DNA of 55,971 nt from Roseateles oligotrophus (lineage in GTDB: Bacteria; Pseudomonadota; Gammaproteobacteria; Burkholderiales; Burkholderiaceae_C), in assembly GCF_014204525.1 (NCBI RefSeq), contig NZ_JACHLP010000015.1:1-55971 (forward strand), in the 5' to 3' direction. The notes under the pieces were generated by a model. It did not search any database, had not been told where the DNA came from, and saw only the letters and a list, made by a program, of their open reading frames with translations. The translations under genes were made by a program, and so were the position numbers. Positions within the stretch are counted from its first letter, which is position 1. The number at the start of each line of letters is the position of its first letter. This document shows positions 1 through 7,950 of this stretch, one piece after another.

Positions 1-102
1 CATCGGCCCGGTGACCAGTTGGTCAAGCAACTCGGCTGGGATCTGGAATTGCGGCTTCGCCGCCTGTTCCGCCGTAGCGGTGGTTTTTGTCTTGCTTGGC
101 AT
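1..102 (-). CDS. IS256-family transposase, N-terminal part (cut by window edge)
   Basis: The minus strand reads 34 codons from an ATG at 102 to the window edge. The product begins MPSKTKTT and contains IPAELLDQLVTGPM, which matches the N-terminus I know for IS256-type (mutator) transposases. The DDE catalytic residues would lie beyond position 1. A start three nucleotides upstream (ATG at 106) is in another frame and stops quickly. The gene reads in the same direction as the truncated KilA-N gene beside it, and the IS end lies between them. Family assignment rests on the short N-terminus only. Confidence 0.75.
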   Translation of the reverse strand, partial: MPSKTKTTATAEQAAKPQFQIPAELLDQLVTGPM

Positions 103-158
103 TCATGCTCCTTGTCGACATGCTATGCCTCACACACAAAGTTTCTGACAGGCTCTCC
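1..158 (-). mobile_element. IS256-like insertion sequence, one end
   Basis: The non-coding tip between the transposase start (102) and about 158 holds a probable terminal inverted repeat, which on the minus strand begins near GAGAGCCTGTCAGAAACTTT. The neighbouring KilA-N reading frame loses its family resemblance exactly there, after the residues LQLGW, which puts the insertion boundary at about 155-160. The other end and the target duplication are outside the window. Confidence 0.65.
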
Positions 159-612
159 AGCCCAACTGCAGGCGGTTGTTCTCATCCTCCTTGAGACGGC
201 GAAACTCCTTGACCAGATAGATCTTGAACTCAGGGCTGATCCACATGCCGAATTCAAAGGCAATGTCGGGGTGGGCGTAAGTGCCGCCATAACGGCCTGC
301 GGTCGCCTTGAGGCCGATGGCGCCGGTCTTCTCCACCCACTCCTTGACGCTGATCTTGTAGCTGTTGAGCCCGGCCTGGCTTTTAATTGTGGCGAATTCG
401 CCGTAATTGAAAGCCGGGTTGTAGATCGACTCCCAGATGCCCAGGAACTCCACCGTGTTGCGGTTGCGCAGCCAGTCTGAGATGAAGAACTCACCGTCTT
501 TGGCGCGCAGCATGTCGGTCAGCGAGATGTAATCACCTTGCGGCGACGACACCACGGCCACCCGGGTGCCCTGGATGTCGAGGGTGTTGGTCTTGGCTGT
601 CTTTCGGTTCAT
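130..612 (-). pseudogene. KilA-N domain protein, 3' end removed by an IS256-like insertion
   Basis: The reading frame gives 160 residues. It carries the hallmark pattern of bacterial KilA-N proteins: DYISLTDMLRAKDGEFFISD, then RNTVEFLGIWE, NYGEFATIKSQAG, KEWVEKTGAIGL, AGRYGGTYAHPDIAFEFGMW and LVKEFRRLKEDE. KilA-N is a DNA-binding fold of phage and phage-like elements. Intact homologues run to about 260-280 residues; here the last seven or eight residues (RACQKLCV) and the stop come from the IS end, so the C-terminal half is missing. The start ATG overlaps the stop of the upstream gene (ATGA), suggesting translational coupling. The N-terminal DNA-binding part is complete and may still be made. 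Confidence 0.85.
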
Positions 613-971
613 GGCGCCACCTCTTCCGTGCTGTTCTTGTCATCGGCATCCCACATCTCGCGGTAGGCCTGAACATAGCTCGCGGTGGTTTGCGGGTCCA
701 GCGTCCAGTAATGGCGGCAGAGGGTTTCGAAAAGGGCAAGACCCTCTGGCAGGCAAGCGTGATCCAGCAGCTGATCGAGCGTGCACTCGATCCACTGCGT
801 ATCCCGGCTAGCGCTGCGAACGATCTCTTGGACAGTGGGTGCCAGCACCTTGACGGCCCGCTGATGGAGTGCCTGCAGAGGGGCGACGGCCGCAGACAGT
901 TCAGCAAACAGGGTTTGGTAGGGGTCCGCGTCCGGCGCTGCTGGATGGGGAGATGGGGCGGAGGTGTTCAC
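609..971 (-). CDS. Hypothetical protein of 120 residues in a KilA-N operon
   Basis: I do not recognise this family. The product is small, acidic and probably cytoplasmic, with a Pro/Ala-rich N-terminus (about 1-16) followed by a predicted helical body with several Trp and Cys residues (DTQWIECTLDQLLDHACLPEG, RHYWTLD). It has no signal peptide or membrane segment. The start is GTG at 971, overlapping the upstream stop as GTGA. Its own stop overlaps the KilA-N start as ATGA. The two four-base overlaps argue that it is real and co-translated with both neighbours. Codon use is typical of the chromosome. No function can be given. Confidence 0.65.
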   Translation of the reverse strand: MNTSAPSPHPAAPDADPYQTLFAELSAAVAPLQALHQRAVKVLAPTVQEIVRSASRDTQWIECTLDQLLDHACLPEGLALFETLCRHYWTLDPQTTASYVQAYREMWDADDKNSTEEVAP

Positions 972-1198
972 GGGGCCAGCTCCCAGCCAACTTGTGTGAT
1001 GAAGCCTCCTACTTCAAGGCTGGCGATCAATTCGGGAGTCACTGTCTCCCGAATCTGTGGGTAGACGGTATAGAGGAGCCTGAAGCGGCGCAGCTCACGG
1101 ACGTCCACCCGTTTGAGTCCAGCAGCCATCAGCCGCCCAGCCAAGGCGGGCGGCACTGATTTCTTTTTCACGGGCGTCGGTGCTTTCTTACTGCTCAT
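968..1198 (-). CDS. Small basic protein with a DUF1016-like segment
   Basis: The product is 76 residues from an ATG at 1198, with an AGGA about ten bases upstream. An in-frame GTG at 1228 has no ribosome site. The first 20 residues are rich in Lys, Pro and Ser. The middle, VRELRRFRLLYTVYPQIRETV, recalls the helix motif after the N-terminal part of DUF1016/YhcG proteins (RRNVFYMREFYLLY in the YhcG gene of this window). It may be a stand-alone or remnant piece of such a protein. It overlaps the next gene by four bases. The similarity is weak and judged by eye. Confidence 0.5.
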   Translation of the reverse strand: MSSKKAPTPVKKKSVPPALAGRLMAAGLKRVDVRELRRFRLLYTVYPQIRETVTPELIASLEVGGFITQVGWELAP

Positions 1199-1302
1199 AC
1201 GCGCTCGATCCTGAAATGCCGCAGTCACCGGCGGGCTGGGTAAGGATGCTTTTGAGATTGTGAAGGCTAGACCAGACTGGCGTCTATCTCCCGCCCAAGA
1301 AG

Positions 1303-1332
1303 CAAAAAACCCGGACCGTTACCGGCCCGGGC
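1303..1332 (-). terminator. Rho-independent terminator of the aceEF-lpdA operon
   Basis: On the minus strand, CCCGGGCCG and CGGTCCGGG form a nine-pair stem with one G-T wobble around a GTAA-like loop, followed by TTTTTT. It lies 25 bases after the lpdA stop. Confidence 0.85.
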
Positions 1333-1356
1333 TCTTGATGGCGCTCAGATGCGCGA

Positions 1357-3180
1357 TTATTTCCGCGCCGGCGGCAAGTCCGTACAAGAGCCATGCGCCA
1401 CTTCGGCCGCCATGCCAATGCTCTCGCCCAGGGTCGGGTGAGGATGGATGGTCTTGCCGATGTCTACCGCGTCGGCGCCCATCTCGATGGCCAGGGCGAT
1501 CTCGCCGATCATGTCGCCGGCATGGGTGCCGACGATGCCGCCGCCCAGGATCTTGCCGTGGCCATGGGCTTCCGGCGAGTCATCGAACAAGAGCTTGGTG
1601 AAGCCTTCGTCGCGGCCGTTGGCGATGGCGCGGCCCGAGGCCGTCCAGGGGAAGAGGCCCTTCTTGACCTTGATGCCTTGGGCCTTGGCCTGGTCTTCGG
1701 TCAGGCCCACCCAGGCCACCTCGGGGTCGGTGTAGGCAACGCTGGGAATCACGCGGGCGTCAAACTGACTCTTGGCCAGCTGGGCATCGCCCAGGATGGC
1801 GCCGGCCGCCACCTCGGCCGCCACATGGGCCTCGTGCACCGCCTTGTGCGCCAGCATGGGCTGGCCCACCACATCGCCGATGGCGAAGATGTGGGGCACA
1901 TTGGTGCGCATCTGCACGTCCACGTCGATGAAGCCACGGTCCGTCACGGCCACGCCGGCCTTGTCGGCGGCGATCTTCTTGCCATTGGGCGTGCGGCCCA
2001 CGGCTTGCAAGACCAGGTCGTAAACGCCTTCGCTCTTGCTGCCATCCAGGCCCTCGAACTGCACCTTGATGCCTTCCGGCGTAGCGGTGGCGCCGACGGT
2101 CTTGGTCTTCAACATGATGTTGTCGAAGCGCTTGGCATTCATCTTCTGCCAGACCTTGACCAGGTCGCGGTCGGCGCCTTGCATCAGGCCGTCCAGCATT
2201 TCCACCACGTCCAGGCGGGCGCCTAAGGTCGAGTACACCGTGCCCATTTCCAGGCCGATGATGCCGCCGCCGATGATCAACATCTTCTTGGGCGTGCCCT
2301 TCAAAGCCAGCGCACCGGTGGAGTCAACAATGCGCTCGTCATCCGGCAGGAAAGGCAGGCGCACCGCTTGCGAGCCGGCCGCGATGATGGCCTGCTTGAA
2401 GTGGATGGTCTTCTTGGCGCCGGTCTTGTCTTGCGCGTCGCCGGTGGTTTCTTCGACTTCCACATGGTTGGCATCGAGGAAGTGGCCGTAGCCGCGCACG
2501 GTGGTGACCTTGCGCATCTTGGCCATGGCCGCCAGGCCGCCGGTCAGCTTGCCAATCACCTTTTCCTTGTGGCCACGCAGCTTGTCCACATTGACGGTGG
2601 GCGCGCCAAAGTCCACACCCAGGTCGCCCAGGTGGGAGACCTCGTCCATCACCGCCGCCACATGCAGCAAGGCCTTGGAGGGGATGCAGCCCACATTCAG
2701 GCAGACGCCGCCCAGGGTGGCATAACGCTCCACCAGCACGACATTGAGACCCAGGTCGGCGGCGCGGAAGGCGGCCGAGTAACCACCAGGGCCGGCACCC
2801 AGCACCAGCACATCGCAGTGCAGATCGGCGCTGCCCGAGTAGCTGGCGGCGGCCGGGGCTGCCACGGCGGGCTTGGCGGCGGGCGCAGCAGCCGGGGCGG
2901 GAGCGGGCGCAGCAACGGGGGCAGGCGCGGCAGCAGCGCCACCGGCCGACTCCAGCGCCAGCAGCACCGTGCCCTGGTTGATCTTGTCACCCAGGGCGAC
3001 CTTGATCTCCTTGACCACGCCGGCGTGCGAGGACGGGATCTCCATCGAGGCCTTGTCGCTCTCCACGGTGATCAGGCTTTGGTCCACCGCCACCGTGTCG
3101 CCGACCTTGACCAGCAGCTCGATGATGGCGACGTCTTTGAAGTCACCGATATCGGGAACGAGAACATTCACTTGTGCCAT
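1357..3180 (-). CDS. lpdA: Dihydrolipoyl dehydrogenase (PDH E3) with N-terminal lipoyl domain
   Basis: This is the E3 flavoprotein that reoxidises dihydrolipoyl groups of the pyruvate dehydrogenase complex with NAD+. The 607-residue product starts with a lipoyl domain (1-75, lipoyl Lys43 in ESDKASME), then a long Ala/Pro linker (about 82-115), then the FAD/NAD fold. [17 protein letters not shown] is the FAD-binding loop. [17 protein letters not shown] carries the redox disulfide, [17 protein letters not shown] is the NAD motif, and HPHPTLGES near the end is the catalytic His/Glu signature. Classical E3 is about 475 residues; the extra length is the lipoyl arm, as in many betaproteobacterial PDH operons. 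It is the last gene of the operon, 15 bases after aceF, followed by a strong terminator. Confidence 0.96.
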   Translation of the reverse strand: MAQVNVLVPDIGDFKDVAIIELLVKVGDTVAVDQSLITVESDKASMEIPSSHAGVVKEIKVALGDKINQGTVLLALESAGGAAAAPAPVAAPAPAPAAAPAAKPAVAAPAAASYSGSADLHCDVLVLGAGPGGYSAAFRAADLGLNVVLVERYATLGGVCLNVGCIPSKALLHVAAVMDEVSHLGDLGVDFGAPTVNVDKLRGHKEKVIGKLTGGLAAMAKMRKVTTVRGYGHFLDANHVEVEETTGDAQDKTGAKKTIHFKQAIIAAGSQAVRLPFLPDDERIVDSTGALALKGTPKKMLIIGGGIIGLEMGTVYSTLGARLDVVEMLDGLMQGADRDLVKVWQKMNAKRFDNIMLKTKTVGATATPEGIKVQFEGLDGSKSEGVYDLVLQAVGRTPNGKKIAADKAGVAVTDRGFIDVDVQMRTNVPHIFAIGDVVGQPMLAHKAVHEAHVAAEVAAGAILGDAQLAKSQFDARVIPSVAYTDPEVAWVGLTEDQAKAQGIKVKKGLFPWTASGRAIANGRDEGFTKLLFDDSPEAHGHGKILGGGIVGTHAGDMIGEIALAIEMGADAVDIGKTIHPHPTLGESIGMAAEVAHGSCTDLPPARK

Positions 3181-3195
3181 GGCCCAGCCTCCCGA

Positions 3196-4863
3196 TCAGA
3201 GAACGATGCGACGGAAGTCCGCCAGCAGCGATGCGAAATAGACGTTGAAACGAGCGGCGGCGGCGCCGTCGATCACGCGATGGTCCCAGCTCAGGCTGAG
3301 CGGCAGCATCAGGCGCGGCTGGAAGGCCTTGCCGTCCCACTTGGGTTCGATCTGGCTCTTGCACACGCCCATGATGGCCACCTCGGGCGCATTGATGATG
3401 GGGGTGAAGTAGCGCCCACCGATGCCGCCCAGCGAGCTGATGGTGAAGCAGCCACCGCTCATCTCAGCCGGCCCCAGCTTGCCGTCGCGGGCCTTCTTGG
3501 CCAGCTCGCCCATCTCGGCACTGATCTCGAAGATGCCCTTCTTGTCGGCATCCTTGATCACCGGCACGACCAGGCCATTGGGCGTGTCGGCGGCAAAGCC
3601 GATGTGGTAGTACTTCTTCAGCACCAGCTTCTGGGCATCGCCCTCGCCTTCGAGCGAGGCATTGAACTCGGGGAACTTCTTCAGCGCGGCCACGGCGGCC
3701 TTGATCATGAAGGCCAGCATGGTGACCTTGACGGCGGCAGGGTTCTTCTCGTTTTCCTTGTTCGTCAGAACACGGAAGGCTTCCAGCTCGGTGATGTCGG
3801 CATCGTCATGGTTGGTAACGTGGGGGATGACCACCCAGTTGCGATGCAGATTGGCGCCGGAGATCTTCTTGATGCGCGAGAGGTCCTTGCGCTCGATGGC
3901 GCCGAACTTCTCGAAGTCCACCTTGGGCCAGGGCAGCAGGCCGGGCAAGGCGCCGCCACCGGTCGCGGCGGCGGCGGCAGGAGCCGCAGCTTTTTGCGCC
4001 AGGGTCTGCACCGCGCCGCTCATCACGCGCTTGACAAAGCCCTGCACGTCCAGCTCGGTGATGCGGCCCTTGCGGCCGCTGCCGGCGACCTCCGTCAGCG
4101 GCACGCCCAACTCGCGCGCCAGGCGGCGGATGCTGGGCGAGGCGTGGGGCAGCTTGCCCGTGGGGGCGACGGTGGGGTTGTGGGCGGCAGCAGGCAGGGC
4201 CACGCTGGCAGCGGCTGCCACCGGGGCAGCAGCTGGAGTTGCAGCAGCCACAGGTGCAGCCGCGGGGGCGGCGGCCGGCGCAGCGCCCGCCACTTCCACC
4301 ACGGCCAGCAGCGAGCCCTTGGCGATCTTGTCGCCCAGCTTGACCTTCAACTCACGGATCACGCCGCCGTGCGAGCTGGGGATCTCCATCGAGGCCTTGT
4401 CGCTCTCGACGGTGACGATGCTTTGCTCCATCTTGATGGTGTCACCCACCTGGACGAAGACCTCGATGACGGCGACCGAGTCGAAATCGCCGATGTCCGG
4501 CACGACGACCTCGATCAGGCCGCTGGCGCCAGCGGCTGCTGGTGCTGCGGCCGCCACGGGCGCAGCCACCGGGGCGGCGGCCGGTGCCGATGCAGCAGCA
4601 GGCGCAGCAACGGCCGCCGCCTCACCCGCAGCGTCCAGCAACAGCACCAGGCTGCCCTCGTTGACCTTGTCGCCGATGGCGACCTTGATCTCCTTCACCA
4701 CACCGGCGTGGGTGCTGGGGATTTCCATGGAGGCCTTGTCGCTCTCCACGGTGATCAGGCTTTGCTCCAGGGCGACCGTGTCACCCACCTTGACCAGCAG
4801 CTCGATCACTGCCACGTCCGTAACGTCTCCGATATCCGGGACCTTGACTTCTACCAATGCCAT
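3196..4863 (-). CDS. aceF: Pyruvate dehydrogenase E2, dihydrolipoyllysine acetyltransferase
   Basis: E2 forms the core of the PDH complex and transfers acetyl groups from lipoyl arms to CoA. The 555-residue product has two lipoyl domains, with lipoyl lysines at about 43 and 156 (both in [11 protein letters not shown]). Each is followed by a flexible Ala/Pro linker. A peripheral subunit-binding domain follows ([19 protein letters not shown]...[11 protein letters not shown]), then the catalytic acyltransferase domain ending with the active-site signature [13 protein letters not shown]. It lies 30 bases after aceE and 15 before lpdA. E. coli AceF has three lipoyl domains; here the third is carried by LpdA. 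Confidence 0.96.
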   Translation of the reverse strand: MALVEVKVPDIGDVTDVAVIELLVKVGDTVALEQSLITVESDKASMEIPSTHAGVVKEIKVAIGDKVNEGSLVLLLDAAGEAAAVAAPAAASAPAAAPVAAPVAAAAPAAAGASGLIEVVVPDIGDFDSVAVIEVFVQVGDTIKMEQSIVTVESDKASMEIPSSHGGVIRELKVKLGDKIAKGSLLAVVEVAGAAPAAAPAAAPVAAATPAAAPVAAAASVALPAAAHNPTVAPTGKLPHASPSIRRLARELGVPLTEVAGSGRKGRITELDVQGFVKRVMSGAVQTLAQKAAAPAAAAATGGGALPGLLPWPKVDFEKFGAIERKDLSRIKKISGANLHRNWVVIPHVTNHDDADITELEAFRVLTNKENEKNPAAVKVTMLAFMIKAAVAALKKFPEFNASLEGEGDAQKLVLKKYYHIGFAADTPNGLVVPVIKDADKKGIFEISAEMGELAKKARDGKLGPAEMSGGCFTISSLGGIGGRYFTPIINAPEVAIMGVCKSQIEPKWDGKAFQPRLMLPLSLSWDHRVIDGAAAARFNVYFASLLADFRRIVL

Positions 4864-4893
4864 ATTTGTTCTCCGTTCGACCGGCTTGTCGGC

Positions 4894-7611
4894 TTAGGCG
4901 TACAGGGGGTTGATCTTGTCGGTTTTGATGCCGTACTTCGCGATCGCTTCGGCCACCTTGGCCTTGGGCAATTTGCCCTCGTCGGCCAGGGTGTTCAGCG
5001 CGGCCACCACGATGTAGTGGCGGTTGATCTCGAAGTGCTCGCGCAGCTTGGAGCGGAAGTCCGAACGGCCGAAACCATCGGTGCCCAAGACCTTGTAAGT
5101 GCGGCCGGCCGGCACGAAGGCGCGGATCTGCTCCGCGTAGTTCTTCATATAGTCGGTCGAGGCGATCACCGGGCCCGTGGTCTGGCTCAGCTGCTGGGCG
5201 ACGAAGGACAGCCGCTGCCCGCCCGTGGGGTTGAGCAGGTTGTGGCGCTCCACGTCCTGGCCCTCGCGGGCCAGCTCGTTGAAGCTCGGGCAGCTCCACA
5301 CATTGGCGGCCACGCCCCAGTCCTGTTCCAGCAAGAGCTTGGCGGCCTGGCTCTCGCGCAGGATGGTGCCGGAGCCCAGCAGGTTGACGGTCAGATTCGC
5401 ATCGGCGTTAGGCGCTGCAGCATCCAGCAGATACATGCCCTTCAGGATCTGCTCTTCCGTGCCGGCGCGCAGGCCGGGCATGGGGTAGTTCTCGTTCAGC
5501 AGGGTGATGTAGAAGTAGACGTTCTCCTGCTGCTCCACCATGCGCTTCAGGCCGCTGTGCAGGATGACGGCCACTTCATGCGCGAAAGTGGGGTCGTAGC
5601 TGATGCAGTTGGGAATGGTGCCGGCCAGGATGTGGCTGTGGCCGTCTTCGTGCTGCAGGCCTTCGCCGTTCAGCGTGGTGCGGCCCGAGGTGCCGCCCAG
5701 CAGGAAGCCGCGCGCCTGCATATCGCCGGCCGCCCAGGCCAGATCACCGATGCGCTGGAAGCCGAACATCGAGTAGTAGACGTAGAAGGGGATCATCACC
5801 CGGTTATTCGTCGAGTACGACGTCGCCGCGGCGATCCAGCTGGCCATGCCGCCGGCTTCGTTGATGCCTTCCTGCAGGATCTGGCCGTCCTTGGCCTCGC
5901 GGTAATACATCACCTGGTCCTTGTCGACCGGGGTGTAGAGCTGACCCTTGGGGTTGTAGATGCCGATCTGGCGGAACAGGCCTTCCATGCCGAAGGTGCG
6001 GGCCTCGTCGACCAGGATGGGCACGGTGCGCGGGCCCAGGTCCTTGTCGCGCAGCAGCTGGGTCAGGAAGCGCACATAGGCCTGGGTGGTGGAGATTTCA
6101 CGGCCTTCGGCGGTCGCATCCAGCACGGCCTGGAAAGTGGCGAGCGGCGGGACGGTGAAGCTCTCGTCGGCCTTGACGCGGCGCTTGGGCAGGTAGCCGC
6201 CCAGAGCCTGGCGGCGCTCGTGCAGATAGCGCATCTCGGGCGTGTCATCGGCCGGCTTGTAGTAAGGCAGCTTGGGCAGCTCGCTGTCGGGGATGGGGAT
6301 GCCGAAGCGGTCGCGGATGTATTTGATGTCCTCGTCGCTCAGCTTCTTGGTCTGGTGGACGGTGTTCTTGCCCTCACCGGCCTTGCCCATGCCATAGCCC
6401 TTGACGGTCTTGACCAGCAAGAGCGTGGGCTGGCCCGAGGTGTTGTTGTGGGCCGCATGGAAGGCGGCGAAGACCTTCTCGGGCTGGTGGCCGCCGCGAC
6501 GCAGATCGAAGATCTCTTCGTCGCTCATATGCTCGACCAGTTTGGCGGTCTCGGGATACTTGCCGAAGAAGTTCTTGCGCACAAAAGCGCCGTCATTGGC
6601 CTTCATGGCCTGGTAGTCGCCGTCGACGGTTTCCATCATCAGCTGCTTCAGCTTGCCGCTCTTGTCGCGCGCCAGCAGCTCGTCCCAGCCCTTGCCCCAG
6701 ATCAGCTTGATGACGTTCCAGCCGCTGCCGCGGAATTCGCCTTCCAGCTCCTGGATGATCTTGCCATTGCCGCGCACCGGGCCGTCCAGGCGCTGCAGAT
6801 TGCAGTTGATGACGAAGACCAGATTGTCCAGGCCCTCGCGCGCGGCCAGGCCGATGGCACCCAGGCTTTCGGGCTCGTCCATCTCGCCGTCGCCCATAAA
6901 AGCCCAGACCTTGCGGTTGGCCGTGTCGGCAATGCCGCGGGCATGCAGATACTTCAGGAAGCGCGCCTGGTAGATCGCCATCAAGGGGCCCAAGCCCATG
7001 GAGACGGTGGGGAACTGCCAGAACTCGGGCATCAGCTTGGGATGCGGGTAGCTGGACAGGCCTTGGCCGTCGACTTCCTGGCGGAAGTTGTCCAACTGCG
7101 CTTCGCTCAAACGCCCTTCCAGGAAGGCGCGGGCGTAGATGCCGGGCGCGCTATGGCCCTGGATGTAGAGCAGGTCACCGCCGTGCTTGTCGCTCTCGGC
7201 GTGCCAGAAGTGGTTGAAGCCGGCGCCCAGCATGGAGGCCAGCGAGGCGAAGGAGCCGATATGGCCGCCCAGATCACCGCCGTCGGCCGGGTTCAGGCGG
7301 TTGGCCCGCACCACCATGGCCATGGCGTTCCAGCGCATATAGGCGCGCAGGCGCTTTTCGATCTGGATATTGCCGGGGCAGCGCGCCTCCTGCTCGACCG
7401 GAATGGTGTTGACATAGGCCGTGGTGGCCGAGAAAGGCACATCGATGCCGGCCTGGCGGGCATGGTCGATCAGCGATTCGAGCAGGAAATGCGCACGCTC
7501 ACTACCTTCTTCACCAATCACGGCGGACAGGGCGTCCAGCCATTCCTTGGTTTCGGTAGCGTCGGTGTCATTGGCGGCTGCGCCTACGAAGGACTGGGGC
7601 TGCGCGGACAT
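4894..7611 (-). CDS. aceE: Pyruvate dehydrogenase E1 component, homodimeric type
   Basis: This is the thiamine-diphosphate-dependent decarboxylase that commits pyruvate to acetyl-CoA. The start is ATG 7611, preceded by GGAGAC at good spacing; the open frame runs upstream to 7803 but that extension is Arg/Pro-rich and lacks family resemblance. The 905-residue product begins MSAQPQSF and has the usual AceE landmarks: ARCPGNIQIEKRLRAYMRWNAM, DLGGHIGSFASLASM, the ThDP/Mg motif GDGEMDEPES, and the C-terminal EGQDVERHNLLNP and GTDGFGRSD. Length is close to E. coli AceE (887). It is first in the aceE-aceF-lpdA operon and divergent from a two-component system. Confidence 0.96.
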   Translation of the reverse strand: MSAQPQSFVGAAANDTDATETKEWLDALSAVIGEEGSERAHFLLESLIDHARQAGIDVPFSATTAYVNTIPVEQEARCPGNIQIEKRLRAYMRWNAMAMVVRANRLNPADGGDLGGHIGSFASLASMLGAGFNHFWHAESDKHGGDLLYIQGHSAPGIYARAFLEGRLSEAQLDNFRQEVDGQGLSSYPHPKLMPEFWQFPTVSMGLGPLMAIYQARFLKYLHARGIADTANRKVWAFMGDGEMDEPESLGAIGLAAREGLDNLVFVINCNLQRLDGPVRGNGKIIQELEGEFRGSGWNVIKLIWGKGWDELLARDKSGKLKQLMMETVDGDYQAMKANDGAFVRKNFFGKYPETAKLVEHMSDEEIFDLRRGGHQPEKVFAAFHAAHNNTSGQPTLLLVKTVKGYGMGKAGEGKNTVHQTKKLSDEDIKYIRDRFGIPIPDSELPKLPYYKPADDTPEMRYLHERRQALGGYLPKRRVKADESFTVPPLATFQAVLDATAEGREISTTQAYVRFLTQLLRDKDLGPRTVPILVDEARTFGMEGLFRQIGIYNPKGQLYTPVDKDQVMYYREAKDGQILQEGINEAGGMASWIAAATSYSTNNRVMIPFYVYYSMFGFQRIGDLAWAAGDMQARGFLLGGTSGRTTLNGEGLQHEDGHSHILAGTIPNCISYDPTFAHEVAVILHSGLKRMVEQQENVYFYITLLNENYPMPGLRAGTEEQILKGMYLLDAAAPNADANLTVNLLGSGTILRESQAAKLLLEQDWGVAANVWSCPSFNELAREGQDVERHNLLNPTGGQRLSFVAQQLSQTTGPVIASTDYMKNYAEQIRAFVPAGRTYKVLGTDGFGRSDFRSKLREHFEINRHYIVVAALNTLADEGKLPKAKVAEAIAKYGIKTDKINPLYA

Positions 7612-7851
7612 GGATGTCTCCAAACAAATAGGTGGCCTGGGTGGGCTGGGGTGCTCGCACTTGCGGCCATCCCCACCCACCTCTTTGAATCTGCCGGCTG
7701 CGACTTTTTGCATCGCGGCCGGCGCCAGAAAAACGTCTTTCGGAAGCCCCCTGCCCCGTCTTCCGGGCGCGGGGCCTCCTCGCGTTTGCGCGCAGTGTCT
7801 CACAAGTTTGTTGCACTCTCAAATCGTGCGAAGCAATTTCATTATGTGGAA

Positions 7852-7863
7852 TTACTTACGTAA
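7852..7863. promoter_or_regulatory. FixJ-like GTAAGTAA/TTACGTAA site between aceE and the kinase gene
   Basis: The sequence is TTACTTACGTAA. On the minus strand it contains GTAAGTAA, which fits the FixJ half-site consensus GTAMGTAR from Sinorhizobium, and it includes the palindrome TTACGTAA. It sits in the only intergenic gap large enough for both divergent promoters (7612-7950), beside genes for a FixJ-type regulator. Binding is inferred from sequence and context. Confidence 0.35.
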
Positions 7864-7950
7864 ATCCCGACATTGCCTTCCATCAAACGCACGCTCTCAA
7901 AACCCTCCAAACGGGGCGAATTCGCCGGTTCAGACCCGGATAATCCGCCC

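Noticed and set aside
7612-7803. A 64-residue upstream extension of AceE
   Set aside because: Arg/Pro-rich without family resemblance; a good ribosome site precedes ATG 7611.
2368-7863. A 5.5 kb open plus-strand frame opposite the PDH operon
   Set aside because: Shadow of the high-GC codon pattern of lpdA-aceF-aceE; its product is low-complexity with no domain, and the minus-strand genes are certain.
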